NCBI RefSeq assembly: GCF_002939885.1
Contig: NZ_MDED01000001.1
Location: 1-64,000, forward strand
DNA from: Xanthomonas cucurbitae
GTDB taxonomy: Bacteria; Pseudomonadota; Gammaproteobacteria; Xanthomonadales; Xanthomonadaceae
Direction: 5' to 3'
Length of the DNA: 64,000 nt
How positions within the stretch are numbered: position 1 is the first letter of the stretch; each line of letters opens with the position of its first letter. Under the pieces are notes generated by a model. It saw only the letters and a program-made list of their open reading frames with translations. It ran no database searches and was not told where the DNA came from. Below are positions 1 to 9,165 of this stretch, in pieces. The position numbers and the translations under genes were made by a program.

Positions 1-341
1 GCCAGATCGATATCGTGGAAACAGTAGTACGGCACGCCGAGCTTGGTGAAGAATTCGAAGGCGGCGTCGGACTTGGCTTCGGCACGATTGAGTGCGGTGT
101 TGCCTACATCCCACGGATACGCGCGCGTGCCCGGGCCGAACGGATCGGCGCCATTGCCACAGAAGCTGTGCCAGTAGGCCACGGCAAAACGCAGATGCTC
201 GGCCATGGTCTTGTCGCCGATCTTTTTGTTGGCGTCGTAGACCTTGAAGGCGAGCGGATTGTCGGAGTCGCGGCCTTCGAAGCCGATCTTGCCGATGCCG
301 GGAAAGTATTCCTTCGCGCCGATGTAAACGGTGTTGCTCAT
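1..341 (-). CDS. xylA: xylose isomerase, N-terminal part (runs off the window)
   Basis: Interconverts D-xylose and D-xylulose in the cytosol, the first step of xylose use. Only the first 113 residues are visible; the gene continues beyond base 1. The start ([14 protein letters not shown]) and the FHDIDL segment, which holds the first active-site His of bacterial xylose isomerases, are diagnostic. It lies 36 bp downstream of xylB in the same direction and is the most distal visible gene of the xyloglucan locus, so it would consume xylose released by the GH31 enzyme. The truncation is only the window edge. Confidence 0.93.
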   Translation of the reverse strand, partial: MSNTVYIGAKEYFPGIGKIGFEGRDSDNPLAFKVYDANKKIGDKTMAEHLRFAVAYWHSFCGNGADPFGPGTRAYPWDVGNTALNRAEAKSDAAFEFFTKLGVPYYCFHDIDL

Positions 342-377
342 GGGGTGTGATGTCCTTGGTTCTGGGGGAGTGGTGAA

Positions 378-1871
378 TCAGTCAGCGTAGAGCGGGCTGA
401 CGACCTGCAGGTGCTTGAGGAAGGTCTGGTAATGCTGTTGGTAGCGGGCCACGCGCTGCGGATCCGGCTGCGCGGCCAGTGCGTCGTCCACCTGCAGGTG
501 TTCGAGCACCACATCCGACAACGCCTCGGTGCCGCCATCGTCGCGGTCGCAGGCCCAGAGCGCTTGCAAGGCAGCACCGAAGGCGGCGCCTTCGGGCTGG
601 GTCGGCACCACGACCGGCAGGTTGAACACGTCGGCGACCATCTGCCGCCACTGCGCGCTCTTGCTGCCACCGCCGGTGAGCAGGATGGTATCGAACTGCA
701 GACCAGCCGCGACGAAGGCATCGAAGCCGTTGCGCAGGCTATAGGTCGCACCTTCCATCGCGGCGCGATAGAAATGCGCGGCAGTGGTGTTGTGCAGGTC
801 CATGCCGAACAGGCAGCCGCGCGCATCCGGCAGATTGGGCGTACGCTCGCCATTGAAGAACGGCAGCAACACCAGCCCGTCGGCGCCCGGCGCGGTATCG
901 GCAATCATTGCCTCGGTCTGCTCGCGGGTGATGGAGAACATGCGCATCACCGCTTCGGTGGCGACGGTGCAGTTCATGGTGCAGATCAGCGGCAGCCAGC
1001 CGCCACTGGACGAACAGAACGCGGCCCAGCGTGCGTCATCGTCCACCACCGGGTGATCGGCGTAGGCGAACAAGGTGCCGCTGGTGCCCAGGCTCATGGT
1101 CAGCCGGCCTGGCACCACGTTGCCGGTGCCGATGGCGGCCATCATGTTGTCACCGCCACCGGTAGTGACACGTACGCCGGCCGGCAGGTTCAACGCGTCG
1201 GCCGCGGCATCGGACAATGCGTAGACCGCGCCGGTTTCCACCAGCGGCGGCAACGCCCCGCGCAGATCGCGCTGCGCATCCACCGCGCCGAGCATGCGCT
1301 CGGACCACTGGCGCGTGCGCACATCCAGCCAGCCGGTGCCGGAGGCATCGCCCACTTCTGCAAAGCGCTCGCCGGTGAGCCAGAAATTGATGTAGTCGTG
1401 CGGCAGCATCACCGTGGTCATGGCCGCATATGCGTCCGGGCGATGCTTGCGCGTCCACGGCAGTTTGGACGCGGTGTAGCCAGCCAGGATCGGGTTGCCT
1501 GCAGCCGCCACGCTGCCGGCGGCGCCGCCGACCGCGTCCATGATCTGCTCGCATTCCAGCGCGGTGCTGGTGTCGCACCACAGCTTCACCGGCGCGGTGA
1601 CGCTGCCGTCGGCAGCCACCGGCACGAAGCCGTGCTGCTGGCCGGAGACCGAGATGCCGCGCACCCGCGCGCGTTGCTCGCCATCGAGCTGCGCGAAGCA
1701 GTGCACGATGCCATCGATCCACCACTGCGCCTGTTGCTCGCGGGTGCCGTCGTCGCGGCTGATGAGCTCCATCGGCGCGGCGATGGTGGCAACCACGGCG
1801 CGGTCCTGCGCGTCGTAGGCCACCAGCTTGACGCTCTGCGTGCCCACGTCCAGTCCTACGTACAAGCTCAT
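378..1871 (-). CDS. xylB: xylulokinase
   Basis: Phosphorylates D-xylulose with ATP to xylulose 5-phosphate, feeding the pentose phosphate pathway. The 497-residue product is full length for the FGGY kinase family: N-terminal phosphate-binding segment YVGLDVGTQSVKL at residues 3-15, the SGQQHG substrate loop, and C-terminal nucleotide-binding segments MSLGTSGTLF and LLTGGGSKS. The ATG overlaps the stop of the GH95 gene as ATGA, so the two are probably translationally coupled. An upstream in-frame extension exists but lies wholly over the GH95 gene and is not used. Confidence 0.95.
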   Translation of the reverse strand: MSLYVGLDVGTQSVKLVAYDAQDRAVVATIAAPMELISRDDGTREQQAQWWIDGIVHCFAQLDGEQRARVRGISVSGQQHGFVPVAADGSVTAPVKLWCDTSTALECEQIMDAVGGAAGSVAAAGNPILAGYTASKLPWTRKHRPDAYAAMTTVMLPHDYINFWLTGERFAEVGDASGTGWLDVRTRQWSERMLGAVDAQRDLRGALPPLVETGAVYALSDAAADALNLPAGVRVTTGGGDNMMAAIGTGNVVPGRLTMSLGTSGTLFAYADHPVVDDDARWAAFCSSSGGWLPLICTMNCTVATEAVMRMFSITREQTEAMIADTAPGADGLVLLPFFNGERTPNLPDARGCLFGMDLHNTTAAHFYRAAMEGATYSLRNGFDAFVAAGLQFDTILLTGGGSKSAQWRQMVADVFNLPVVVPTQPEGAAFGAALQALWACDRDDGGTEALSDVVLEHLQVDDALAAQPDPQRVARYQQHYQTFLKHLQVVSPLYAD

Positions 1872-4240
1872 TGCTTCACCAATCGGTTGTTGTGGAGTCC
1901 CACCTGCTGGGTGCGGCCTGCGCCCAGTTCCAGGTCCAGGGTCTGCCCGGCGTAGGACAGTTGATAACGCCCGCCACGATCGCTGTGCAGGCGTGCCTGC
2001 TGCAAGCGACCGCCGTCCCATTCCATGTCGATGCTGGCGCCACCACGCACGCGCAGGCCGCGCACGCTGCCGCGCGGCCAGGCGCTGGGCAAGGCCGGCA
2101 GCAGGAACACGCTGCCACCCCAGCTTTGCAGCAGCATTTCGGTGATGCCGGCGGTGCCGCCGAAGTTGCCATCGATCTGGAACGGCGGATGCGCGTCGAA
2201 CAGATTCGGATAGGTGCGTTCGGGCGAGATCAGCAATTGCAGGATGCGATACGCATGCTCGCCATCGGCAAGCCGCGCCCACAGATTCAAGCGCCAGCCG
2301 ATGCCCCAGCCGGTGGTGTTGTCGCCACGGATCTCCAGCGTGCGTTTGGCTGCGGCCGCCAGCTCGGGCGTATCGCGCAGATTGATCTGGCTGGAAGGAT
2401 GCAGCGCGTACAGATGCGAAACATGCCGGTGCTGCATCTCCGGCGCGTCCATATCCCAATCCTGCTGCCACTCCTGCAATTGCCCGGCCTTGCCGATGCG
2501 GTTGGGCGGCAATTGCTCGCGCAGGGTCGCCAACTGTTGGGCGAGGTCCGCATCCACGTCGAGCAGCTTGCTCATGGCGATGCACTGCGCGAACAGGTCG
2601 CGCAGCAGTTGCGCATCCATGGTGGGGCCTGCACACACCGCCGCACCGAACGGATGCTGGTTTTCCGGCGAGATCGAGGGGTTGGTGACCATCGCACCGG
2701 TGTGCGGGTCGCGCACCAGGGTGGCGACGAAGAACTGCGCCGCGCCCTTGAACAAGGGATAGATCTTGCCCAGGTAGGCGCGGTCGCGGCCATAGTCCCA
2801 ACGGTCCCACAGCTGCTGCAGCAGCCAGACGCCGCCCATCGGCCACAGGCTCCACTTGGCTCCATCGATCGGGCCGGCCTGGCGCCACAGGTCGGTGTTG
2901 TTGTGCACCACCCAACCGGGCGCGTCGTAGAGCGCCTTTGCGGTGTGCGCGCCGGTCTGGGCCAGATCGAACAGCATGGATTCCAGCGGCTCCACGCACT
3001 CGTGCAGTGCGTTGGCTTCGCTGGGCCAGTAGTTCATCTCGGTGTTGACGTTGATGGTGTACTTGCTTTCCCACGGCGGCTGCATCAGGTCGTTCCAGAT
3101 GCCCTGCAGATTGGCCGGCTGGGTGCCTGGCCGTGAGCTGCAGATCAGCAAGTAACGGCCGTACTGGTGATACAGCGCCGCCAGTGCCGGATCGTTGCCG
3201 CTGGCGAAGCGTTGCACGCGTTCGCCGGTGGGCAGGCTTGCCGCGTCGCTGCTGCCCAGGTCGATCGCCACGCGCCGGAACAGGCGCTGATGATCGGCCA
3301 GATGGGCGCGCAGCAATGCGGGGTAATCGAACTTGGCGGCCTTCCGCAGGCTTGCCAAAGTGGATGCAAGCGGATCGCCATCGACCGCATCAAAGCGTTG
3401 GTAACTGGTGGCGGCCGTCAGCAGCAGCACCACTTCGTCGGCGCCTTCGATGCGCAGACGGTCGCGCAACACGGTGACCGTGCCGCCTTTCACCTGCGGC
3501 AACACCCGCACTGCAAAGCGCAGCTTGCCCTCGATACCGGCAAAGCTGCCGTTGCGGCCACTGAACAACAAACCGCCCTGCTCCGCGGTGACCTCGCCGC
3601 TTTGCGGGCTGTCGATGCCCACTCGCAGGGAAATGGCGCGTGGCCGGTCGCACGACAAGCGCACCACGATGCTTTGCGATTGCGCCGAGACGAACACCTC
3701 GCGCCGGTGCACCGCGCCGCCGGAACGGAACGTGGTGGTGGCCACTGCGGTATCGAGATCGAGCTGACGACGGTACTCGCTGATGCCGTCGGCACGATCG
3801 AAATCCAGCAGCAGATCGCCCAATGGTTGATACGGCATCTGCTTGAGCGGGCGCGAAAGCAGCTTGGCATCGGCCAATTGTTCGGCCTGCGCATAGCGGC
3901 CGGCGAAGATCAGCGCGCGCACCTGGGGCAACGCGGCCAATCCATCCGGGCTGGTGGCGTCGTAGGGGCCGCCCGCATACAACGTGTCTTCGTTGAGTTG
4001 CAGGCGCTCATGGGCAATACCGCCCCACACCATCGCACCCAGGCGGCCATTGCCGACCGGCAAGGCCTCCACCCATTCACTGGCCGGTTCGCGATACCAC
4101 AGCTGCAAGGCATCGGCAGGCGCCACCGCTGGCAAACCGCCGGCCTTTGCAGAGTGCGCTGCTTGTGCAGCCACCGGTGCGCCCCCCAGGACCGCGAGCG
4201 CGGCCCCGGTGGCCTTGCACAGTTCGCGGCGGGTCAGCAC
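1868..4240 (-). CDS. GH95 family alpha-L-fucosidase
   Basis: Removes terminal alpha-1,2-L-fucose from xyloglucan side chains by inversion. From the GTG chosen here the product is 790 residues, normal for GH95. Family blocks seen: EALPVGNGRLGAMVWGG near the N terminus, INVNTEMNYWPSEANAL, HNNTDLWR, QHRHVSHLYALHP and QIDGNFGGTAGITEML, which surround the active site. The N terminus TRRELCKATGAALAVLGG is a twin-arginine type export signal, so the enzyme is probably periplasmic. The true start is uncertain: GTG at 4246 or a codon further upstream is possible, but the signal begins at 4240. It is 91 bp downstream of the GH31 gene. Confidence 0.87.
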   Translation of the reverse strand: MLTRRELCKATGAALAVLGGAPVAAQAAHSAKAGGLPAVAPADALQLWYREPASEWVEALPVGNGRLGAMVWGGIAHERLQLNEDTLYAGGPYDATSPDGLAALPQVRALIFAGRYAQAEQLADAKLLSRPLKQMPYQPLGDLLLDFDRADGISEYRRQLDLDTAVATTTFRSGGAVHRREVFVSAQSQSIVVRLSCDRPRAISLRVGIDSPQSGEVTAEQGGLLFSGRNGSFAGIEGKLRFAVRVLPQVKGGTVTVLRDRLRIEGADEVVLLLTAATSYQRFDAVDGDPLASTLASLRKAAKFDYPALLRAHLADHQRLFRRVAIDLGSSDAASLPTGERVQRFASGNDPALAALYHQYGRYLLICSSRPGTQPANLQGIWNDLMQPPWESKYTINVNTEMNYWPSEANALHECVEPLESMLFDLAQTGAHTAKALYDAPGWVVHNNTDLWRQAGPIDGAKWSLWPMGGVWLLQQLWDRWDYGRDRAYLGKIYPLFKGAAQFFVATLVRDPHTGAMVTNPSISPENQHPFGAAVCAGPTMDAQLLRDLFAQCIAMSKLLDVDADLAQQLATLREQLPPNRIGKAGQLQEWQQDWDMDAPEMQHRHVSHLYALHPSSQINLRDTPELAAAAKRTLEIRGDNTTGWGIGWRLNLWARLADGEHAYRILQLLISPERTYPNLFDAHPPFQIDGNFGGTAGITEMLLQSWGGSVFLLPALPSAWPRGSVRGLRVRGGASIDMEWDGGRLQQARLHSDRGGRYQLSYAGQTLDLELGAGRTQQVGLHNNRLVKQ

Positions 4241-4331
4241 GGCCACCGCCGTACTGCCTCGCCGGAACCGCCCGCGACTGCCTTGCGGCGTTCCGGCATC
4301 TGCTCGCTCATCGACTGAAGACAGCCTGCGA

Positions 4332-7235
4332 TCATCGACGACGCACTTTGCCGGAAGCAATCTTGCGCTGCAACACGCTGACCGGCTTGCCGTCGTACTG
4401 GATGGTGGTGTCGGACTTGGGTTCCAGCGCACCGGCATCGACGCGCGGACCATCGACGAAACGCACATGGATGGTGCGCTTGGCCTGCATGCCGGTCCAG
4501 CTGCCTTCGCGCTTGCCGATGCTCAGCTCGCCCTTGGCCTGGTTCCACACCAGCGGGATGCGGCTGAACTCGCCCTTCTCGTAGCCATAGCCCTTGCCAT
4601 CGTCCTCGTACAGCGAGAACGCACCGTCGGCACCGGTGTAGACCACCACGGTGAGCGGCGCATCCGGGATCTGGTCTACGTATTCCTGCACCGGGCCGGT
4701 CGGCACGATGGAGCCGGCCCGCACGAACAGCGGCATGCGTTCGATCGGCGCGGCCGCTTCGATGGTCTGGCCGCCTTCATAGCGCTTGCCAGTGGCGAAA
4801 TCCAGCCAGCTGGCGCCGGCCGGCAGGTACACCTGGCGCGAGGTGGCGCCGAAGCGGGTCACCGGTGCAACCAGGAACGCCGGTCCGAACAAGTACTGGT
4901 CGTTGATGTCGCGCGCCTTCGCGTCATCCGGGAAGTCCATCATCATGCCGCGCATGATGATGCCGTCGCGCTGATAGGTGTCGCCGGCCAGGCTGTAGAT
5001 GTACGGCAGCAAGGCGTAACGCAGGCGGTTGTAGTAGGCCATGCTCTCGTAGAACGGCGTGCCTTCCGGTGCGATGTTCCAGATTTCGCGGTACGGAAAC
5101 TGGCCGTGCGAGCGGAAGATCGGCACGAACGCACCGAACTGGAACCAGCGCGTATTGAGCTCGCGCCATTCCGGCAGATGCGCCGGGTCCTGGCTTTCGT
5201 AACGCTTCTCCACCGCAAAGCCGCCGATGTCGAAGGTCCAGTTGGGCAGGCCCGACAGCGCCATGTTGACGCCACCGGAGATCTGGTCGCGCATGTCATC
5301 CCAACGCGACACGATGTCGCCGCTCCACACCGCCACCGCATTGCGCTGGGTACCGGCGTAGCCCTTGCGCGAGAGGATGAACACGCGCTTGTCGTCGGCC
5401 GCACGGTCGCCTACGTAGACGCCGTGGGTATGCGGCAGCGGATATGAATTGAAATACTCGGTGGACGTGCCCAGCGCATTGGGCGTGGTGCGCGCCTTGC
5501 GCTCGGCGATGTCCAGGTTGGAATGCACGTCCGGTTCGTCGGCGTCCATCCACCAGGCATCGAAGCCCTTGCTGTTGAGCTTTTCGTTGACCTGGCGCCA
5601 GAAGATGGCCTGCGCCTTCTCCGAGTACGGGTCGTAGAACGAGTTCTTGTAGCCCTTGCCGATCCAGTCCAGTTCACCCACTTCCACATTGCGCTTGTAC
5701 ATGAAACCGGCGGCATCCAGTTCCTTGTAGTTGGCAGTGGTGGGATAGAACTTGGGCCAGATCGAAATCATAATCTGCGCGTGCATATCGTGCACGGCCT
5801 TGACCATGCCGTCCGGATCCGGGAAATGCTTGGGATCGAAATCATGCGAACCCCAGGCGTTTTCCGGCCAGTACGACCAATCGAGGACGATGTTGTCCAG
5901 CGACAGCTTGCGCTTGCGGTATTCGGCCACCGCGCCCACCAGCTCATCCTGGGTCTTGTAGCGCTCGCGGCTCTGCCAGAAGCCATAGGCCCACTTGGGC
6001 AGCATCACCGACTTGCCGGTGAGTTCGCGGTAGCCGGCCACGGCCTGGTCGTATGAATCGGCCGAGACGAAGTAGTAGTCGATCATCTGCCCGGCTTCGG
6101 ACCAGAGCGACAGGTCACGCGCTTCGGCAGCCGGTAGCGGGTCGCGGTCCAGCAGCGCGATGTAGCTGGGGTCGATCAGATCCCATTCGATCTTGACCGT
6201 ATGACGCTGACCCGGTTCCAGGTCGAGGGTGAACTCGTGATTCCACGGATTCCAGTTCTGGCGCCAGCGGTCGATCACCAGCTTGCCGTCCACGTACAGC
6301 TTGGCGTATTCGCTCGAGTACAGCGAGAAGGTGTGTTCGCCGCCGGTGAGCGCTTCGATCTGCCCCTCCCAGCTGACCTGCATGCGGCTGTCCTTGTCCT
6401 TGGTGATCGCTTTCTTGGGGAACTTGGTCAGGTCGCTGAGGTATTGATAGTTCACCTCGCTCTCGCGGCGCTCCAGTACATGCTTGCCGTTGATCGCATA
6501 GCGTGCGGTCAACGCGCCGACCTTGCCCTTGGCGTCGTACAGCTTCAGCGACTTCGGCAGCGGCTGCAGGCCGCGCGGGTCGCCCAGGCGGGTGATCGAG
6601 TTGTTGTCCCACAGCAGACCGTAGTTGCGGCTGGATACCAGGTACGGCACCGCCATGTCGATGTTGTTCTGTTGCAGCTCGACGTTGCGGCCCTTCTGGT
6701 TCATCCAGCCCTGCTGGTGCTGGCCGAAGCCGTACAGACCCTCGTCATCGGGCGATTGAAAACGCTGGCGCACGCTCAGGTACTGCTTGCCCTCCGCTTT
6801 CAGCGGCGCAAAGCTGCGCCCGCCGGCCACTTCGGCCAGCACTGGCTTGCCATTGGCATCGGCAAAACTGACATGGCCATCGACAGTGGAGACAGTGGCG
6901 GTGACCTTGCCGGTCTTCAGCTGCACGCTGTCGCCCTGCTCGGCCAGCTGGAACGTGGTGTTGCCCTGCACCGGCACGCGCATCAGGCTGGGGCTGCGCG
7001 CGAAATCGCCGTCCGGGTCCGCGCTGACGCGGATGATGCCGGCATCGACCACCTGCAGGCGCACCGGTGCGGCGCCCTTGGCGCTCGGCACCACGGTGAC
7101 GCCATCGGCGGCCTTGCGCACGTCCTGCGCGTGCGCGGCATTGGCCAGCAGGGCCAGCGACAACGCCAGGCAATGGGCGAGCGGTGTACGTCGGTTGGCA
7201 GGCGCGGGGCCGGCGGAACGGATGGTGGTTTGCAT
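4332..7235 (-). CDS. GH31 family alpha-xylosidase with inserted PA14 domain
   Basis: Removes alpha-1,6-xylose from the non-reducing end of xyloglucan oligosaccharides, with retention. The 967-residue product has a Sec signal (LALSLALLANAAHAQ), a galactose-mutarotase-like N-terminal domain, a PA14-type insertion around residues 245-350 (segment GGEHTFSLYSSEYAKLYVDG), the GH31 barrel with nucleophile motif WWMDADEPD, and C-terminal beta domains. A PA14 insertion is the hallmark of the xyloglucan-active xylosidases typified by Cellvibrio Xyl31A. ATG 7235 is preferred over GTG 7241 because the AGGGAG ribosome site sits 5-6 nt before it. A lipid or outer-membrane anchor is not evident, so the location is probably periplasmic. 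Confidence 0.93.
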   Translation of the reverse strand: MQTTIRSAGPAPANRRTPLAHCLALSLALLANAAHAQDVRKAADGVTVVPSAKGAAPVRLQVVDAGIIRVSADPDGDFARSPSLMRVPVQGNTTFQLAEQGDSVQLKTGKVTATVSTVDGHVSFADANGKPVLAEVAGGRSFAPLKAEGKQYLSVRQRFQSPDDEGLYGFGQHQQGWMNQKGRNVELQQNNIDMAVPYLVSSRNYGLLWDNNSITRLGDPRGLQPLPKSLKLYDAKGKVGALTARYAINGKHVLERRESEVNYQYLSDLTKFPKKAITKDKDSRMQVSWEGQIEALTGGEHTFSLYSSEYAKLYVDGKLVIDRWRQNWNPWNHEFTLDLEPGQRHTVKIEWDLIDPSYIALLDRDPLPAAEARDLSLWSEAGQMIDYYFVSADSYDQAVAGYRELTGKSVMLPKWAYGFWQSRERYKTQDELVGAVAEYRKRKLSLDNIVLDWSYWPENAWGSHDFDPKHFPDPDGMVKAVHDMHAQIMISIWPKFYPTTANYKELDAAGFMYKRNVEVGELDWIGKGYKNSFYDPYSEKAQAIFWRQVNEKLNSKGFDAWWMDADEPDVHSNLDIAERKARTTPNALGTSTEYFNSYPLPHTHGVYVGDRAADDKRVFILSRKGYAGTQRNAVAVWSGDIVSRWDDMRDQISGGVNMALSGLPNWTFDIGGFAVEKRYESQDPAHLPEWRELNTRWFQFGAFVPIFRSHGQFPYREIWNIAPEGTPFYESMAYYNRLRYALLPYIYSLAGDTYQRDGIIMRGMMMDFPDDAKARDINDQYLFGPAFLVAPVTRFGATSRQVYLPAGASWLDFATGKRYEGGQTIEAAAPIERMPLFVRAGSIVPTGPVQEYVDQIPDAPLTVVVYTGADGAFSLYEDDGKGYGYEKGEFSRIPLVWNQAKGELSIGKREGSWTGMQAKRTIHVRFVDGPRVDAGALEPKSDTTIQYDGKPVSVLQRKIASGKVRRR

Positions 7236-7260
7236 GGTCACTCCCTTTGAATGTCGAATC

Positions 7261-7280
7261 GCTGCCGCGGGGGCGGCAGC
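7261..7280 (-). other. strong GC hairpin in the GH35-GH31 gap
   Basis: An 8-bp perfect stem, GCTGCCGC with GCGGCAGC, and a 4-nt loop lie 26 bp upstream of the GH31 start. A second, weaker pair (AATCGAC 7349-7355 with GTCGATT 7365-7371) is in the same 179-bp gap. No T-run follows, so this is more likely an mRNA stability or processing element than a terminator. It is one of the few real gaps within the enzyme block. Confidence 0.4.
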
Positions 7281-7414
7281 GCATGGGTTTCATTTATGAA
7301 GCAGCACGCAAGGCGGCGATGGTCGGGCAAGCCCTGTTGACGCGACGAAATCGACGTGCAGCATGTCGATTCCGCGCACCGCCCGCCCGAAGGCGGCGCC
7401 GTCTCGCGTGGCGA

Positions 7415-9154
7415 TTACTTGTAGGTGGCGAGCTTGATCTTCAGCAATTGCGGCACGCTGGAGAAATTGACCCCGTAGTCGGTCTGGTCGCCGTTCCAGT
7501 TGCGCTGGAACTGCCACTGCGTGCCCTCGTACACGCCTTCCTCGACGCGGTCGTAGACCATGTTGGCGGTGGCATCGCTGGCCGGGTGCAGGGTCACGCG
7601 GGCGTGCCGGGCGGTGACCAGGAACTCGTCCGGGCCCAGCTCGGCGATCAGGGCGGCGCCGATCGGCTCGGGGTTACCCGGCGGCTTGCCCTGGAACCAG
7701 AACTGCGGCACGCCGTAGGTGATGGTGGCGCTCCAGCGGTCGTTGAGCGTGAGTTCCTGCACGGCCTGGCCGGGTTCTTCGGCGGTGCCGTGCAACTTGC
7801 CTTCGGACGCGGCCTTGGCGAACGGGCGCATACCCATGCTCACCGCCTGGAAGCCCTGCGCGAACGGCGCCAGCGTTTCTGCGTCGACCTGCTTGGCGCC
7901 CAGCGGGTAGTTGGAATAGTGGGTGAAGTCGATGCCGAAGGCCGACCAGCCGATACCGTCATGGCCCAGCGTGGGGAACAGGTAGCGCGCGTATTCCGGG
8001 CGGTTGCCGGTTTCGGCCACGAACAAGGCATTGTCCGGGCGCGCGTAGCGCTCCAGCACCGTGGTGTACATGCGGTATTCGGGCATGTAGATGTCCGGCG
8101 CCAGCAGGTCGATATGCGGGCCGGCGGCCTTCCAGACATCCAGCACGTTGTCGGTGGGGCCACCGCTGGCGTACTGGCCGGGCTGGCCCGGATTGAACGG
8201 ACCGCGCAGCGCCGCATTGACATACATCGGCAACGCATATTCGGCCTTGCCGGCTTCGGCCACCTGGTCGATGTAACGGCCGATCGACCACGCGTGGAAG
8301 ACTTCGTCGGCATTGGTGCCGAACACCTGTACCCAGCTGCCCGGCGGCTTGTTCATGCGCTTGAGCAAGTCATCCGGCACGGGTCCGTCGAACAGCTGCT
8401 GCGCCATCGGCGAAAAATCGCGCACGCTGCCATAGGTGCCCGGCTCGTTCTCCGGCTGGACCATGATGACGGTGTGCTGCGGGTCCACCTGCTTCAGGTG
8501 CTGCATGAAGGCAACGAATGCCTTGCGATCGGCATCCAGGGTGGCCTGCGCATGTGGCGACAACGAGCCGATCGCCTTGCCCTCGCGGGTGATGACGCGC
8601 GGGAAGCGCTGGTTGTCGGCTTTGACCCACAGCGGCGCGTAGGCCGGGCCGTTGTTCTTCCAGGTGGCGAACCACAGCAGCACCAGCCGCACCTTGTGTT
8701 CGCGCGCCTGGCTGAGCAGCGTATCGACGAAGGAGAAGTCGAACTTGCCTTCTTCCGGTTCCACCTGTTCCCAGGCAATCGGCACCTGCACGGTGTTGGG
8801 GCCCATCAGCTTGATCGCCGGCCACACCTTGTCCATCACGCCGGGATAGTTGCTGGAGTTGTTGACCTGCGCGCCCAGGATCAGGAACGGCGCGCCATCG
8901 ACCAGTAACGCATGCTTGCCGTCCTTGCTGACGAACTGCGGCATCGGCGTCTGCGCAGAAGTCTGTGTGGTGGCCGGCGCTGCCGCTGCAGGAGTGACGG
9001 CAGGCGCGGAGGCGGCAGGCTTGGCTGCCTGGCCCTGCTCGCCGGACTGGCAGGCAGCCACTGCAAGCGTCAGTGCGGACAGCAGCAACGGACGCAGGCA
9101 ACGCCGCGGGTTGGAACCAGCGATGGCGCGTGCAACGGGGGAATGCATGGTCAT
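7415..9154 (-). CDS. GH35 family beta-galactosidase, lipoprotein
   Basis: Releases beta-1,2-galactose from xyloglucan side chains. The 579-residue product starts with a lipoprotein signal ending LAVAAC (lipidated Cys35), then an Ala/Pro-rich linker to about residue 72, then the GH35 TIM barrel: acid/base Glu in [12 protein letters not shown], nucleophile Glu in [12 protein letters not shown]. Lipidation suggests it is membrane-anchored facing the periplasm. The start is uncertain among GTG 9169 (overlapping the CE20 stop), ATG 9154 and ATG 9148; 9154 has GGAG 4 nt upstream. The galactose it frees fits the dgo operon further right. Confidence 0.93.
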   Translation of the reverse strand: MTMHSPVARAIAGSNPRRCLRPLLLSALTLAVAACQSGEQGQAAKPAASAPAVTPAAAAPATTQTSAQTPMPQFVSKDGKHALLVDGAPFLILGAQVNNSSNYPGVMDKVWPAIKLMGPNTVQVPIAWEQVEPEEGKFDFSFVDTLLSQAREHKVRLVLLWFATWKNNGPAYAPLWVKADNQRFPRVITREGKAIGSLSPHAQATLDADRKAFVAFMQHLKQVDPQHTVIMVQPENEPGTYGSVRDFSPMAQQLFDGPVPDDLLKRMNKPPGSWVQVFGTNADEVFHAWSIGRYIDQVAEAGKAEYALPMYVNAALRGPFNPGQPGQYASGGPTDNVLDVWKAAGPHIDLLAPDIYMPEYRMYTTVLERYARPDNALFVAETGNRPEYARYLFPTLGHDGIGWSAFGIDFTHYSNYPLGAKQVDAETLAPFAQGFQAVSMGMRPFAKAASEGKLHGTAEEPGQAVQELTLNDRWSATITYGVPQFWFQGKPPGNPEPIGAALIAELGPDEFLVTARHARVTLHPASDATANMVYDRVEEGVYEGTQWQFQRNWNGDQTDYGVNFSSVPQLLKIKLATYK

Positions 9155-9165
9155 AAGACTCCGTG

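Noticed and set aside
378-3074. 898-residue open frame extending xylB upstream
   Set aside because: The extra N-terminal 400 residues lie antiparallel in frame over the GH95 gene, are Arg/Ala-rich and match no family; the kinase start MSLYVGLDVG at 1871 is clear.
411-3136. long plus-strand open frames opposite xylB and GH95
   Set aside because: Shadows typical of high-GC DNA; no motifs and no ribosome sites, while the minus-strand genes have family signatures throughout.
7281-7300. TTTCATTTATG upstream of the GH31 gene as a fourth shared-motif site
   Set aside because: Only the TTTCATT core matches, its flanks do not, and the orientation to the gene is reversed.
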